Assembly: GCA_003131985.1 (NCBI GenBank)
Contig: PKWH01000161.1
Location: 1 to 9,407, forward strand
Direction: 5' to 3'
DNA: 9,407 nt
Source of the DNA: Acidobacteriota bacterium
GTDB lineage: Bacteria > Acidobacteriota > Terriglobia > Acidiferrales > UBA7541
Shown here: one piece after another, positions 1-7,773 of the stretch
Numbering within the stretch: position 1 is the stretch's first letter
How the letters are laid out: each line of letters opens with the position of its first letter
Position numbers and translations under genes: made by a program
Notes under the pieces: generated by a model
What the model was told of the DNA's origin: nothing
What the model saw: the letters and a program-made list of their open reading frames with translations, nothing else
Database searches by the model: none

Positions 1-2958
1 GCCGTTAGCGACGAGCGCGGAGAATTCCGCGTCGATAATCTTGTTCCGGGAACCTATCACTTGGCGGTGAATGCAAAGGGATTCGCAGAGGCGCGCTCTG
101 ATGTGGCCGTGATGATCAGCTCCGTTCGGGATGTCACAGTGGTTATGACTCCGAGCGCCGTGCAGCAAACAGTCACCGTTCAGGGGCAGGCGTCATCCAT
201 TACCACCGAGCCGATCGATACAGCCAGCGCTGTGCACCAGGGAGTCGTGATGGCGCAAGATTTGGAGACCATCCCGCTCGCCGCGCGAAGTTTTGCGAAC
301 ATCGCATATTTAGTTCCGGGCACGGAACCAGTTGAGCCTTCGGACCCTACCAAGGCTCGCATCACAGCCGTTTCCACGGGTGGAAGTTCCGGCTTGAACA
401 ATGAACTTTCGGTTGACGGTGGCGACAATTCCGACGATTACATAGGCGGCTTCCTGCAGAACTTCTCGCCTGACGCGATACAGGAGTTTGCCGTTCGCAC
501 GGCACAGATGGACGCGGACACCGGGCGCACGACCGCCGGTTCGGTGGTGATCACCACCAAACATGGCACGGATGATTGGCATGGTGATGCAGCCTTTTAT
601 GAACGCGCGGCAGCCTTGAATGCGCGCTTTCCAATCGACAATCCGCCGCCGAATCCGAAGCAACCGTTCTCACGCCAAAACTACGTAGGAACGATTGGCG
701 GGCCGATTCTTAAAGGCAAACTCTGGTTTTTTACATCCTTCGAAATGGTTCACGAAGATGCCAGTATCGCGTACAGCCCCGCGAGTCTCACGCAGTTCAA
801 CGCGCTCGCGCAGCTTGCCGCTGAGGATCTGATTCCGGGTATCGGTTCAATCTCGGTGCCTGCGAATGTTCCGGTTCCTTTTCGAGACTATTTAGGCACC
901 ACGCGCTTCGATTGGGCCCAGTCCTCAAAGTCCCAATGGTTCCTTCGGGCGGCCATAGACAACTACATCACGCAAAATGCTTTCGTGCAGCAAGCCGCTC
1001 TTCCGTCCACTGGTGCGGAGGCACACAACAATTACATGAACCTGGTAATCAGCGAGCAATATAGATTCAGTCCAACTTGGCTGGGCTCGTTCGTTTTCGA
1101 TGCCAGTGGTCTGCATTTGACGGCAGCAAGAAATTCGAACTTGGGATTTGCGCTGGGCTTCCCGTTTACTGCCACGTCGAGCACGATTTCGGGATTGGAA
1201 ACGTTTGGCGACAATCAATTCGTAACCCCGATCACCGCTTTCCCGGTGTTACGGAACCAGGAAAAATATCAGTTCAAGTACACCGTCACGCACACTTCAG
1301 GCCGGCACGTGCCACGATTCGGCGTGGATTTCATTCATGAGCCGGTGCTAAGTGGTGCGCTGGCTGCCACGGCGGAGACGCTGACGACATTCGGACTGAA
1401 TCCCACGGATTACCTGGGCAACCCGCTACAGTTTACCGTCGACCTTACTTGCACGCCGCAAGGGGGACTGTCGGTAACTCCCGGCACCACATGCGCGACT
1501 ACGCCGGCAGGCAATGGCAATTTCGATCAGAACGTTCAGCGGCTAGGATTTTTTGCGGAAGACTCCTGGCGCGTGCGCCCGAATCTGACGATAAATTACG
1601 GCCTGCGCTATGACACTAGCTTCGGGCTCTTCACCGCGGAGGACCGTTCGCAAGCGGAAAATCCCGGGCTGCTCACTCTTGCCGCTGCGCAGCTCCCGCT
1701 CGCAACCGGCGTGCCACACGACTACCGTGGCGCCGTAGCTCCGCGGCTGGGGATCGCATATTCCCCGGGACAATCCACAAGTACCGTGATTCGCGCAGGG
1801 TTCGGACTTTTCTACAATGATCTCGCCCAGAACGGTTGGGTAACCGCTTTGCAGGCAGTAAATGAGCCCACCGGATCGTGCGAATTCTCCGGTGGTTTCC
1901 TTACTGGTCCTGGGTGCTTACCTGCTGCTGCTACCACTGGTCCCATAGGAACGGTAGCCGGTGCTGGTGCAATTATCGATCCGCACTACAAGACCCCCTA
2001 TGCGATGCACGCTACTGCTGGCATACAGCATGCGTTCAATTCGAAATGGATGTTGAGCGCGGATTTTACACATGAAGAAGGAAACCACGCCTTCCGGCGC
2101 TACCAATATCAGGCGGGCTTCACACTTTTCTCTCCGCTCTTTTCGCCCGGCAACAACTGCCCTGCCGCCGAAGACGTAATCGACTGCCAGAGAAATAACA
2201 TTCCGAACATCACCGTCTTCAAATCGGACAACCGCTCAAGCTATAACGGTCTGCTGATCCACTTGCAGGGAAACGTATCGCGGCGGTTCAATCTGATTGC
2301 AAATTACACTCTGTCGAGAGCTAACACCTGGGGCTGTGTCCTGGGCGAGCTTTTCGATTACGTAAACGGTGTTTGCAATCCGCTGAACCCGTTTGGCAAG
2401 GGAGATTACGGCCCCTCAGGCGAAGATGTGTTGAGCCGTTTTGTTTTGGCCGGAACTCTGAAAGTTCCTGGCGGGTTTGAACTAACCGGCCTCATGCAGG
2501 CGGAGAGTGCGCGCCCCTTTACTCTGACCACTAGCGTTCCAGTCACTGGCGTCGGAGACGGCTTTGATAACCGCGCTGTCGTGAATGGAGTCCCGACGAC
2601 CTTGGACGAATTCCGTGGAACTCCCTACATCCAAGTGGACCTGCGAGTGAGTCGGCCAATATATTTCCACGAGCGCTGGACATTGATACCGTTCATCGAA
2701 TTCTTCAACCTGTTCAACCGCAATAACCCTGGCGCCAATTTTGTTACGGACGTCGCCGCCCTGCCCGTTCCGCAAAGCCAAGTGGCGGCCGGGAATATCA
2801 CGGACGTTTGCACCAATCCGGCTTGTACCACTACGCAACCGATCACCAGCCTCAGTCAATTGCGCGTAGCCGGAGGTGCGTTGGGAGATTTTTTCGGCCC
2901 TGGCACCACGGTGGGAATACCCTTCGCCGCGCAAATAGGCGCGCGGCTCACTTTCTGA
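1..2958 (+). CDS. Oar-like TonB-dependent receptor with carboxypeptidase-regulatory-like N-terminus (5' partial)
   Basis: This is an outer-membrane beta-barrel receptor for energy-dependent uptake of an unknown large substrate. The frame is open from base 1, so the true start, signal peptide and most of the first domain lie upstream; 985 residues are visible. Numbering from base 1, residues 1-28 (GEFRVDNLVPGTYHLAV, then a GF motif) match the end of a CarboxypepD_reg-like domain. The plug follows at about 60-220, with RSFANIAYLVPG, ELSVDGGDN and PDAIQEFAVRT, then SRQNYVGTIGGPILKGKLWF, which is typical of acidobacterial Oar-like receptors. The rest is barrel, with alternating aromatic strands, an FNLFNRNNP motif near the end and a terminal AQIGARLTF with C-terminal phenylalanine, the usual outer-membrane assembly signal. 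The ten visible cysteines form five close pairs. The next gene begins 56 bases later and is probably in the same operon. The family call is firm; the substrate is unknown. Confidence 0.93.
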   Translation, partial: AVSDERGEFRVDNLVPGTYHLAVNAKGFAEARSDVAVMISSVRDVTVVMTPSAVQQTVTVQGQASSITTEPIDTASAVHQGVVMAQDLETIPLAARSFANIAYLVPGTEPVEPSDPTKARITAVSTGGSSGLNNELSVDGGDNSDDYIGGFLQNFSPDAIQEFAVRTAQMDADTGRTTAGSVVITTKHGTDDWHGDAAFYERAAALNARFPIDNPPPNPKQPFSRQNYVGTIGGPILKGKLWFFTSFEMVHEDASIAYSPASLTQFNALAQLAAEDLIPGIGSISVPANVPVPFRDYLGTTRFDWAQSSKSQWFLRAAIDNYITQNAFVQQAALPSTGAEAHNNYMNLVISEQYRFSPTWLGSFVFDASGLHLTAARNSNLGFALGFPFTATSSTISGLETFGDNQFVTPITAFPVLRNQEKYQFKYTVTHTSGRHVPRFGVDFIHEPVLSGALAATAETLTTFGLNPTDYLGNPLQFTVDLTCTPQGGLSVTPGTTCATTPAGNGNFDQNVQRLGFFAEDSWRVRPNLTINYGLRYDTSFGLFTAEDRSQAENPGLLTLAAAQLPLATGVPHDYRGAVAPRLGIAYSPGQSTSTVIRAGFGLFYNDLAQNGWVTALQAVNEPTGSCEFSGGFLTGPGCLPAAATTGPIGTVAGAGAIIDPHYKTPYAMHATAGIQHAFNSKWMLSADFTHEEGNHAFRRYQYQAGFTLFSPLFSPGNNCPAAEDVIDCQRNNIPNITVFKSDNRSSYNGLLIHLQGNVSRRFNLIANYTLSRANTWGCVLGELFDYVNGVCNPLNPFGKGDYGPSGEDVLSRFVLAGTLKVPGGFELTGLMQAESARPFTLTTSVPVTGVGDGFDNRAVVNGVPTTLDEFRGTPYIQVDLRVSRPIYFHERWTLIPFIEFFNLFNRNNPGANFVTDVAALPVPQSQVAAGNITDVCTNPACTTTQPITSLSQLRVAGGALGDFFGPGTTVGIPFAAQIGARLTF

Positions 2959-3003
2959 ACCGCCCGCCAGCCAAGCTTTTTATGTATGCTATGTACCTTA
3001 ACT

Positions 3004-3008
3004 GGAGG
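3004..3008 (+). promoter_or_regulatory. Shine-Dalgarno site that fixes a TTG start
   Basis: GGAGG lies six bases before the TTG at 3015, which is near-ideal spacing. In-frame ATG codons at 2982 and 2991 have no comparable site in front of them and would put a polar stretch (including NWRC) ahead of the signal peptide. This site therefore favours TTG 3015 as the start. Confidence 0.8.
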
Positions 3009-3014
3009 TGTGTC

Positions 3015-6000
3015 TTGATCCGAATTCCCCGGATTTGCCTCGCTGTGTTTGCGCTTCTGGCGCTTACTTTAGGTGCGCACGTAAGCGATGCACAACAACA
3101 TCCCGTGAGCACGTATCAGGAAATGCGCTGGCGCATGATTGGTCCGTTCCGCGGCGGCAGGACGCGCGCCGCTACAGGCGTGCCGGGTCAACCGAATGTT
3201 TTTTATGTGGGGCAGGGTGATGGAGGCGTTTGGAAGTCGGACGATTATGGCCGCACCTGGACTCCGATATTTGAAGATCAACCCTCGCAATCCATTGGCG
3301 CTATCGCCGTTTCTCCGTCAGACCCGAATATTGTTTACGCCGCCAGCGGCGAGGGTTTGCAACGCCCGGATCTTTCCGTGGGCGATGGAATTTACAGGTC
3401 TGCGGATGCGGGAAAAACTTGGACTCACCTCGGCCTGCGCGATGGCCAACAGATTCCTGCGTTAGTAGTTGACCCTCGCGATCCAAATCACGTTTTCGCC
3501 GCAGTGTTGGGCCATCCGTATGGACCGAACGAAGAGCGCGGAATTTTTCTCTCCACCGATGGCGGGCAGACCTGGAAAAAGTCGCTCTACAAAGATCAGA
3601 ATACCGGCGGCTCGGATGTTCAGATAGATCCTGCAAATCCAGACGTGATGTACGCCTCGTTATGGAAAGTCCGCCAAGGTCCCTGGGAAGACGGAAATGA
3701 GTACAACAAAACCGGCGGAGGTCTTTTCAAGTCCACTGACGGCGGAAACACCTGGCACCCGCTCACAAACGGCCTGCCTAAAAACATCGTGCAGATCTAT
3801 GTCGCCATTTCCGCAAGCCAGCCAAGCCGCCTCTATGCCACCGTGGGCACCACGGATCGCGGCGACTATTCTTCGGGCGTCGGCTTGGGCGTTTACCGTT
3901 CCGATGACGCCGGTGAAAACTGGCACAGCGCAACAACCGATCCGCGTCCCGCTTACCGCATCGGCGGCGGCGATTTGCCGGTGCCCAAGGTGGATCCAAA
4001 GAACCCTGACGTGGTGTACAGCACGAGCATCGTAACCATGCGCTCATCGGATGGCGGCAAAACCTGGATAAGTTTTCGCGGTGCGCCGGGCGGCGATGAT
4101 TATCAAAACATCTGGATCAATCCCAACAACCCGAAAATTATTCTGCTCGTCAGCGATCAAGGCGCACTCGTCACCGTGAACGGCGGGGACACTTGGAGTT
4201 CCTGGTACAACCAGCCGACCGCGCAGATCTACCACGTAGGAGTCAGCAATGAATTTCCTTACCGTGTGTGCGGCGGGCAGCAGGAAAGCGGATCCGTGTG
4301 CATCTCCAGCCGCGGCAATGACGGCGAAATCAACATCAGGGATTGGCACCCGGTAGGTACGATCGAATACGGATACGTTGCACCCGACCCGCTCAATCCC
4401 GAACTCGTTTACGGAGCCGGCAGAAAAGAGGTCACCAGATTTTACTGGAGCACAGGACAGGTAAAGAACGTGACCCCGATTCCCGACAGCGGTCCAAAGT
4501 ACCGTGCAGATCGCACCCAGCCGCTCATATTTTCGCCGGTCGACCCACACGTTCTCTATTACGCCACAAATGTCTTATTCAAGACGGCCGATGGCGGAGA
4601 GTCCTGGCAGGTGATTAGTCCCGATCTTTCGCGCGAAAAACCAGGCATCCCCGCAAGCCTGGGAGATCTGGCCGCGGAAGACAAAAAGGCCGAGACGCAA
4701 CGCGGAGTGATCTACGCGCTTGCCCCGTCTTTCAAAAATATAAACACGATCTGGGCCGGCACAGACGATGGCCTGTTCTGGATCACTCTCGACGGCGGGA
4801 AAAATTGGGCGAACGTGACTCCTCCAGAGCTGATTCCATGGAGCAAAGTGACGCAGATGGCAGCTTCGCATTTTGACGACCAGTCCGCATACGCCTCCGT
4901 GAGCCGCTTCCGCATCGACGATCTTCATCCATATATTTATCGCACGCACGATAGCGGCAAGACCTGGCAGTTAATCGTCAAAGGTTTGCCTGATAACGCC
5001 CCCGTCGATACTGTGCGCGAGGATCCCGTCCGCAAAGATCTCCTCTTTGCCGGCACCGAAACCAGCGTGTGGGTTTCCTTCGACGACGGCGATCACTGGC
5101 AATCTCTGCAGCAAAATTTGCCGCACTCGTCCATGCGCGATTTGTGGATTCACGATGACGATTTGATCGTAGCAACGCATGGACGCTCTTTCTGGATACT
5201 CGATGACATCACACCGCTGCGGCAAATCGATGCCGCGGCAACAAATGCGGATTCGTTTCTCTTTAAGCCCGCCCCTGCGTACCGGGTCAAGCGCGATACC
5301 TATACCGACACTCCGATACCGCCGGACGAACCTTCGGGCCAAAACCCTCCGGACGGCGCGATCATCGATTACTCCTTAGGCTCTTCTGTCAACGGGCCAG
5401 TAACTCTCGAAATCTTCGACGCGCGAGGAGCCGTGATTCGTCGCTATGCGAGCACGGATAAGCCGGACGTCACGCAGGAGCAGCTTGAAAATCAACTGAT
5501 CCCCCTCTACTGGCTGCGCCCGCAAAAAATACTTGCAGCAACTCCCGGCACGCACCGCTGGGTCTGGGATCTGCATTACTCAACGCCGGATTCCGCTCGT
5601 CACGAGTATCCGATCGCAGCGGTTCCGAACGATACTCCGCGACTCCCGCTCGGCCCTTCCGCGCTGCCCGGTGAATACACCGTCAAGCTCACCGCAAACG
5701 GACGCAGTTCCACTTCCTCTCTAACCATAAAAATGGATCCCCGCGTCAAGGCATCCGCCACAGACCTCGAGCAACTCTTCCAGGCCCAGAGCCGTCTCGC
5801 GTCCATGATGACTCAGAGCACGCGTGCCATCAACGAAGCGCACTCGCTTCACCAGCAACTGGAGAAACTCTCCGCCCAGGCCAACGATTCCCTGCTTTCA
5901 TCGTTCAAGGAGCTCGACAAAAAAGCCTCAGCGATTTTGGCAGGCTCCGCCGGCGATGCTCCGATGGGACCAAGCCTAACAAGCGTCAATGGCTCAGTGT

Positions 6001-6230
6001 CCGCTCTTTACGCCGAGTTAGATCGAGCGGACGCAATGCCGACTTCAGCACAAGCGGAAGCAGTGGCAAAAATCGAAAAGGATTTCTCGACCGCAGCGAA
6101 GCAATGGGACGAACTAAAATCGCAGGATCTAGCGGCGCTCAATAGCCGGCTGCGCGGCGCGAATCGTCCGGAAATTCACCTCGACCCCCACGGTCAGTCC
6201 GAAGAAGGCGAAGATCAAGATGTAGACTGA
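3015..6230 (+). CDS. Secreted sortilin-like (VPS10/BNR) beta-propeller protein
   Basis: This is an exported protein of 1071 residues from a TTG start; the frame extends further upstream but the ribosome site points to 3015. Residues 1-26 form a type I signal peptide with a basic start, the hydrophobic core ICLAVFALLALTLG and likely cleavage after SDA. No lipobox cysteine is present. The mature protein opens with the family-typical MRWRMIGPFRGGR. Eleven Asp-box motifs (S-x-D-x-G-x-T-W type) begin near residues 74, 128, 179, 239, 295, 343, 386, 523, 590, 643 and 687, indicating one or two beta-propellers over about 35-720. A CGGQQESGSVC segment in the long gap between boxes seven and eight has two cysteines that could form a disulfide. 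Then come NPPDGAIIDY (about 777), an Ig-like segment ending in LPGEYTVKL (about 884) and a charged helical region from about 916 to the end. Databases often call such proteins glycosyl hydrolases, but no sialidase catalytic set is evident; ligand or protein binding is at least as likely. Confidence 0.88.
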   Translation: MIRIPRICLAVFALLALTLGAHVSDAQQHPVSTYQEMRWRMIGPFRGGRTRAATGVPGQPNVFYVGQGDGGVWKSDDYGRTWTPIFEDQPSQSIGAIAVSPSDPNIVYAASGEGLQRPDLSVGDGIYRSADAGKTWTHLGLRDGQQIPALVVDPRDPNHVFAAVLGHPYGPNEERGIFLSTDGGQTWKKSLYKDQNTGGSDVQIDPANPDVMYASLWKVRQGPWEDGNEYNKTGGGLFKSTDGGNTWHPLTNGLPKNIVQIYVAISASQPSRLYATVGTTDRGDYSSGVGLGVYRSDDAGENWHSATTDPRPAYRIGGGDLPVPKVDPKNPDVVYSTSIVTMRSSDGGKTWISFRGAPGGDDYQNIWINPNNPKIILLVSDQGALVTVNGGDTWSSWYNQPTAQIYHVGVSNEFPYRVCGGQQESGSVCISSRGNDGEINIRDWHPVGTIEYGYVAPDPLNPELVYGAGRKEVTRFYWSTGQVKNVTPIPDSGPKYRADRTQPLIFSPVDPHVLYYATNVLFKTADGGESWQVISPDLSREKPGIPASLGDLAAEDKKAETQRGVIYALAPSFKNINTIWAGTDDGLFWITLDGGKNWANVTPPELIPWSKVTQMAASHFDDQSAYASVSRFRIDDLHPYIYRTHDSGKTWQLIVKGLPDNAPVDTVREDPVRKDLLFAGTETSVWVSFDDGDHWQSLQQNLPHSSMRDLWIHDDDLIVATHGRSFWILDDITPLRQIDAAATNADSFLFKPAPAYRVKRDTYTDTPIPPDEPSGQNPPDGAIIDYSLGSSVNGPVTLEIFDARGAVIRRYASTDKPDVTQEQLENQLIPLYWLRPQKILAATPGTHRWVWDLHYSTPDSARHEYPIAAVPNDTPRLPLGPSALPGEYTVKLTANGRSSTSSLTIKMDPRVKASATDLEQLFQAQSRLASMMTQSTRAINEAHSLHQQLEKLSAQANDSLLSSFKELDKKASAILAGSAGDAPMGPSLTSVNGSVSALYAELDRADAMPTSAQAEAVAKIEKDFSTAAKQWDELKSQDLAALNSRLRGANRPEIHLDPHGQSEEGEDQDVD

Positions 6231-6232
6231 CC

Positions 6233-6264
6233 ACTCATTTGCGATGTCACAAATCGCAGTGAGT
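6233..6264. repeat. Imperfect inverted repeat after the propeller gene
   Basis: The left arm is ACTCA, then TT, then TGCGAT. After the seven-base loop GTCACAA the right arm is ATCGCA, then G, then TGAGT. This gives eleven paired positions with a small asymmetric bulge, starting three bases after the stop codon. No T-run follows, so it is not a standard intrinsic terminator. It may be a 3' mRNA stabilising hairpin or an operator for the downstream operon. An alternative pairing of ATTTG with CAAAT overlaps it. Confidence 0.5.
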
Positions 6265-6317
6265 ATCGAGCGCGATGGTCGTCCGCGGCAACAAACAAAC
6301 GTTCCGCCGGAGACACC

Positions 6318-6324
6318 AGGGAGA
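6318..6324 (+). promoter_or_regulatory. Shine-Dalgarno site of the DUF1348 gene
   Basis: AGGGAGA sits seven bases before ATG 6332. It selects this ATG over the in-frame ATG at 6275, which would add 19 basic residues (beginning MVVRGNKQTFRRR) that precede the family's usual N-terminus. Confidence 0.75.
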
Positions 6325-6331
6325 AAAAGTC

Positions 6332-6799
6332 ATGACGACGCGTCCGCCAGTGCCGCCTTTTACTTCCGAATCTGCGGTTCAGAAGGTCCGCCTCGCGGAA
6401 GATAGTTGGAACTCGCGCGACCCGGAAAGAGTCTCTCAAGGCTACGCGCTGGATTCCCGATGGAGAAACCGCTCGGAATTCGTGACCGGAAGACAGGACA
6501 TCGTCGCCTTCCTCACGCGCAAGTGGACAAAGGAGCTGGACTACCGCTTGATCAAAGAACTTTGGGCGTTCACCGCAAATCGCATTGCCGTCCGCTTTGC
6601 ATACGAGTGGCATGACGACTCCGGGAATTGGTACCGCTCATACGGCAATGAAAATTGGGAATACAACGACGACGGCCTGATGCGCATGAGGTTTGCCTGC
6701 ATCAACGATCTTCCTATCAAAGAATCAGACCGCAAATACCATTGGCTGCTCGGACGGCGTCCGGACGAACACCCCGGATTGAGCCACTTGGGCTTCTGA
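6332..6799 (+). CDS. DUF1348 family protein (NTF2-like/SnoaL-like fold)
   Basis: This is a small soluble protein of 155 residues, close to the usual family length. It has the highly conserved DUF1348 pattern: RPPVPPFT at the start, QKVRLAEDSWNSRDPERV (17-34), DSRWRNRSEF (41-50), AFLTRKW, ELDYRLIKELWAF (68-80), NRIAVRFAYEWHDDSGNWYR, SYGNENWE (103-110) and a C-terminal SDRKYHW plus GRRPDEHPGL. The family is thought to share the cone-like NTF2 fold, which often binds small hydrophobic ligands or acts as an enzyme. No reaction is established for it as far as I know, so the role stays open. It has no signal peptide, so it is probably cytoplasmic. It is the first gene of a likely three-gene operon with two oxidoreductases, 45 bases before the second. 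The 101-base upstream gap holds the inverted repeat and no convincing promoter hexamers. Confidence 0.93.
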   Translation: MTTRPPVPPFTSESAVQKVRLAEDSWNSRDPERVSQGYALDSRWRNRSEFVTGRQDIVAFLTRKWTKELDYRLIKELWAFTANRIAVRFAYEWHDDSGNWYRSYGNENWEYNDDGLMRMRFACINDLPIKESDRKYHWLLGRRPDEHPGLSHLGF

Positions 6800-6844
6800 A
6801 ACAATTTCGGGCTCTATCCATAAATAACGATTTGAGGAGGCATC

Positions 6845-7741
6845 ATGGATTCGAAACAAGTGGTTCTCGTCACCGGTTCGAGCACTGGCTTCGGCAGACT
6901 CATGGTTGAGACTCTCGCGCGCCGCGGCCATACCGTCTTTGCAACCATGCGCGATCCCGCGGGACGCAATGCCACAAACGCTTCGGAGATTCGCGCTCTG
7001 GCCGCAAAGGAATCGCTGCCTCTGCATATTCTGGAGCTTGACGTCACAGATGATGGTTCCGTGGAACAGGCCGCGCGCGCCGCCGTGGAGCAAGCCGGCC
7101 GTATTGACGTTGCCATAAATAACGCCGGTTATGTCTTGACCGGTTTGGCCGAGTCCGTCACCACCGAGCAAGCCCAGCAAATCATGGACACGAATTTTTT
7201 CGGCTCCGTTCGCGTCAACCGCGCGTTACTTCCGTATATGAGGCGCCAGCGAAGCGGCCTGCTCCTGCACATCAGCAGCGGTGCCGGCCGTGTGATCTTT
7301 CCATCCTTCGGATTCTACTCCGCAACCAAATTCGCGCTGGAGGCGCTCGCGGAAGCCTACCACTACGAATTAGCTTCACAAGGAATTGATTCGTCCATCG
7401 TGGAGCCAGGCGCCTACCAAACTTCCATCTTTGGAAATTTGGTCAAAGCTGCGGACGAGGCTCGCACGGACACGTACGGCGCCGCGAATCAAATGCCCAT
7501 AAAGATCAACGAAGGTCTCGGGAAGGCTGCAGGGAATCCCCAGGAAGTCGCCGACGCTGTTTTGCGAATTGTGGAAACACCCGCAGGCCAAAGAAAGTTG
7601 CGGTATCGCGTGAGTCCTTCGGGACTCGGCGTCGATGAGATCAACGCGCTCTCCGAACAAGTGCAAGCCCGCCTGTTCGAAATCTTCGGCATAACCGCCG
7701 AGACCGCCTTCGTTCAGCGCAGCGCAGCCGCAAAGAGTTGA
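6845..7741 (+). CDS. Classical short-chain dehydrogenase/reductase (SDR)
   Basis: This is an NAD(P)(H)-dependent oxidoreductase of 298 residues with a Rossmann fold. Visible family motifs are the cofactor glycine motif TGSSTGFG (10-17), the acidic LDVTD (65-69), NNAG (92-95), the structural Asn in MDTNFFG (N117), the catalytic Ser in ISSGAG (probably S145), YSATK with Y158 and K162, and EPGAYQT (187-193). This set indicates an intact classical active site. The TGFG variant and the approximately 300-residue length with an extended C-terminus resemble the 17-beta-HSD-like or retinol-dehydrogenase-like SDR group, but the substrate cannot be read from the sequence. GAGGAGG at 6834-6840 lies four bases before the ATG. 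Short gaps on both sides imply co-expression with the DUF1348 protein and the flavin monooxygenase. It has no signal peptide and is expected to be cytoplasmic. Confidence 0.93.
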   Translation: MDSKQVVLVTGSSTGFGRLMVETLARRGHTVFATMRDPAGRNATNASEIRALAAKESLPLHILELDVTDDGSVEQAARAAVEQAGRIDVAINNAGYVLTGLAESVTTEQAQQIMDTNFFGSVRVNRALLPYMRRQRSGLLLHISSGAGRVIFPSFGFYSATKFALEALAEAYHYELASQGIDSSIVEPGAYQTSIFGNLVKAADEARTDTYGAANQMPIKINEGLGKAAGNPQEVADAVLRIVETPAGQRKLRYRVSPSGLGVDEINALSEQVQARLFEIFGITAETAFVQRSAAAKS

Positions 7742-7773
7742 TCCAGCTCCGTGAATCCCATTAGGAATTACGT

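Noticed and set aside
2981..2995. AT-rich TATGTATGCTATGTA before the propeller gene as a -10 promoter element.
   Set aside because: The hexamers match poorly and no -35-like sequence sits about 17 bases upstream; co-transcription with the receptor explains expression more simply.
4044..4550. Long minus-strand open frames opposite the propeller gene, including one of 168 codons.
   Set aside because: They are antisense to a well-conserved Asp-box gene and their products show no recognisable family features.
3015..6230. Sialidase or other glycosidase assignment for the propeller protein because of its Asp boxes.
   Set aside because: Asp boxes are structural and occur in many propellers. I could not identify the arginine triad or other catalytic residues of a sialidase, so only the fold is claimed.
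6818..7124. The 12-mer CCATAAATAACG occurs at 6818-6829 and again at 7113-7124.
   Set aside because: About two or three repeated 12-mers are expected by chance in a sequence this long, and the second copy lies inside conserved SDR coding sequence (INNAG motif).
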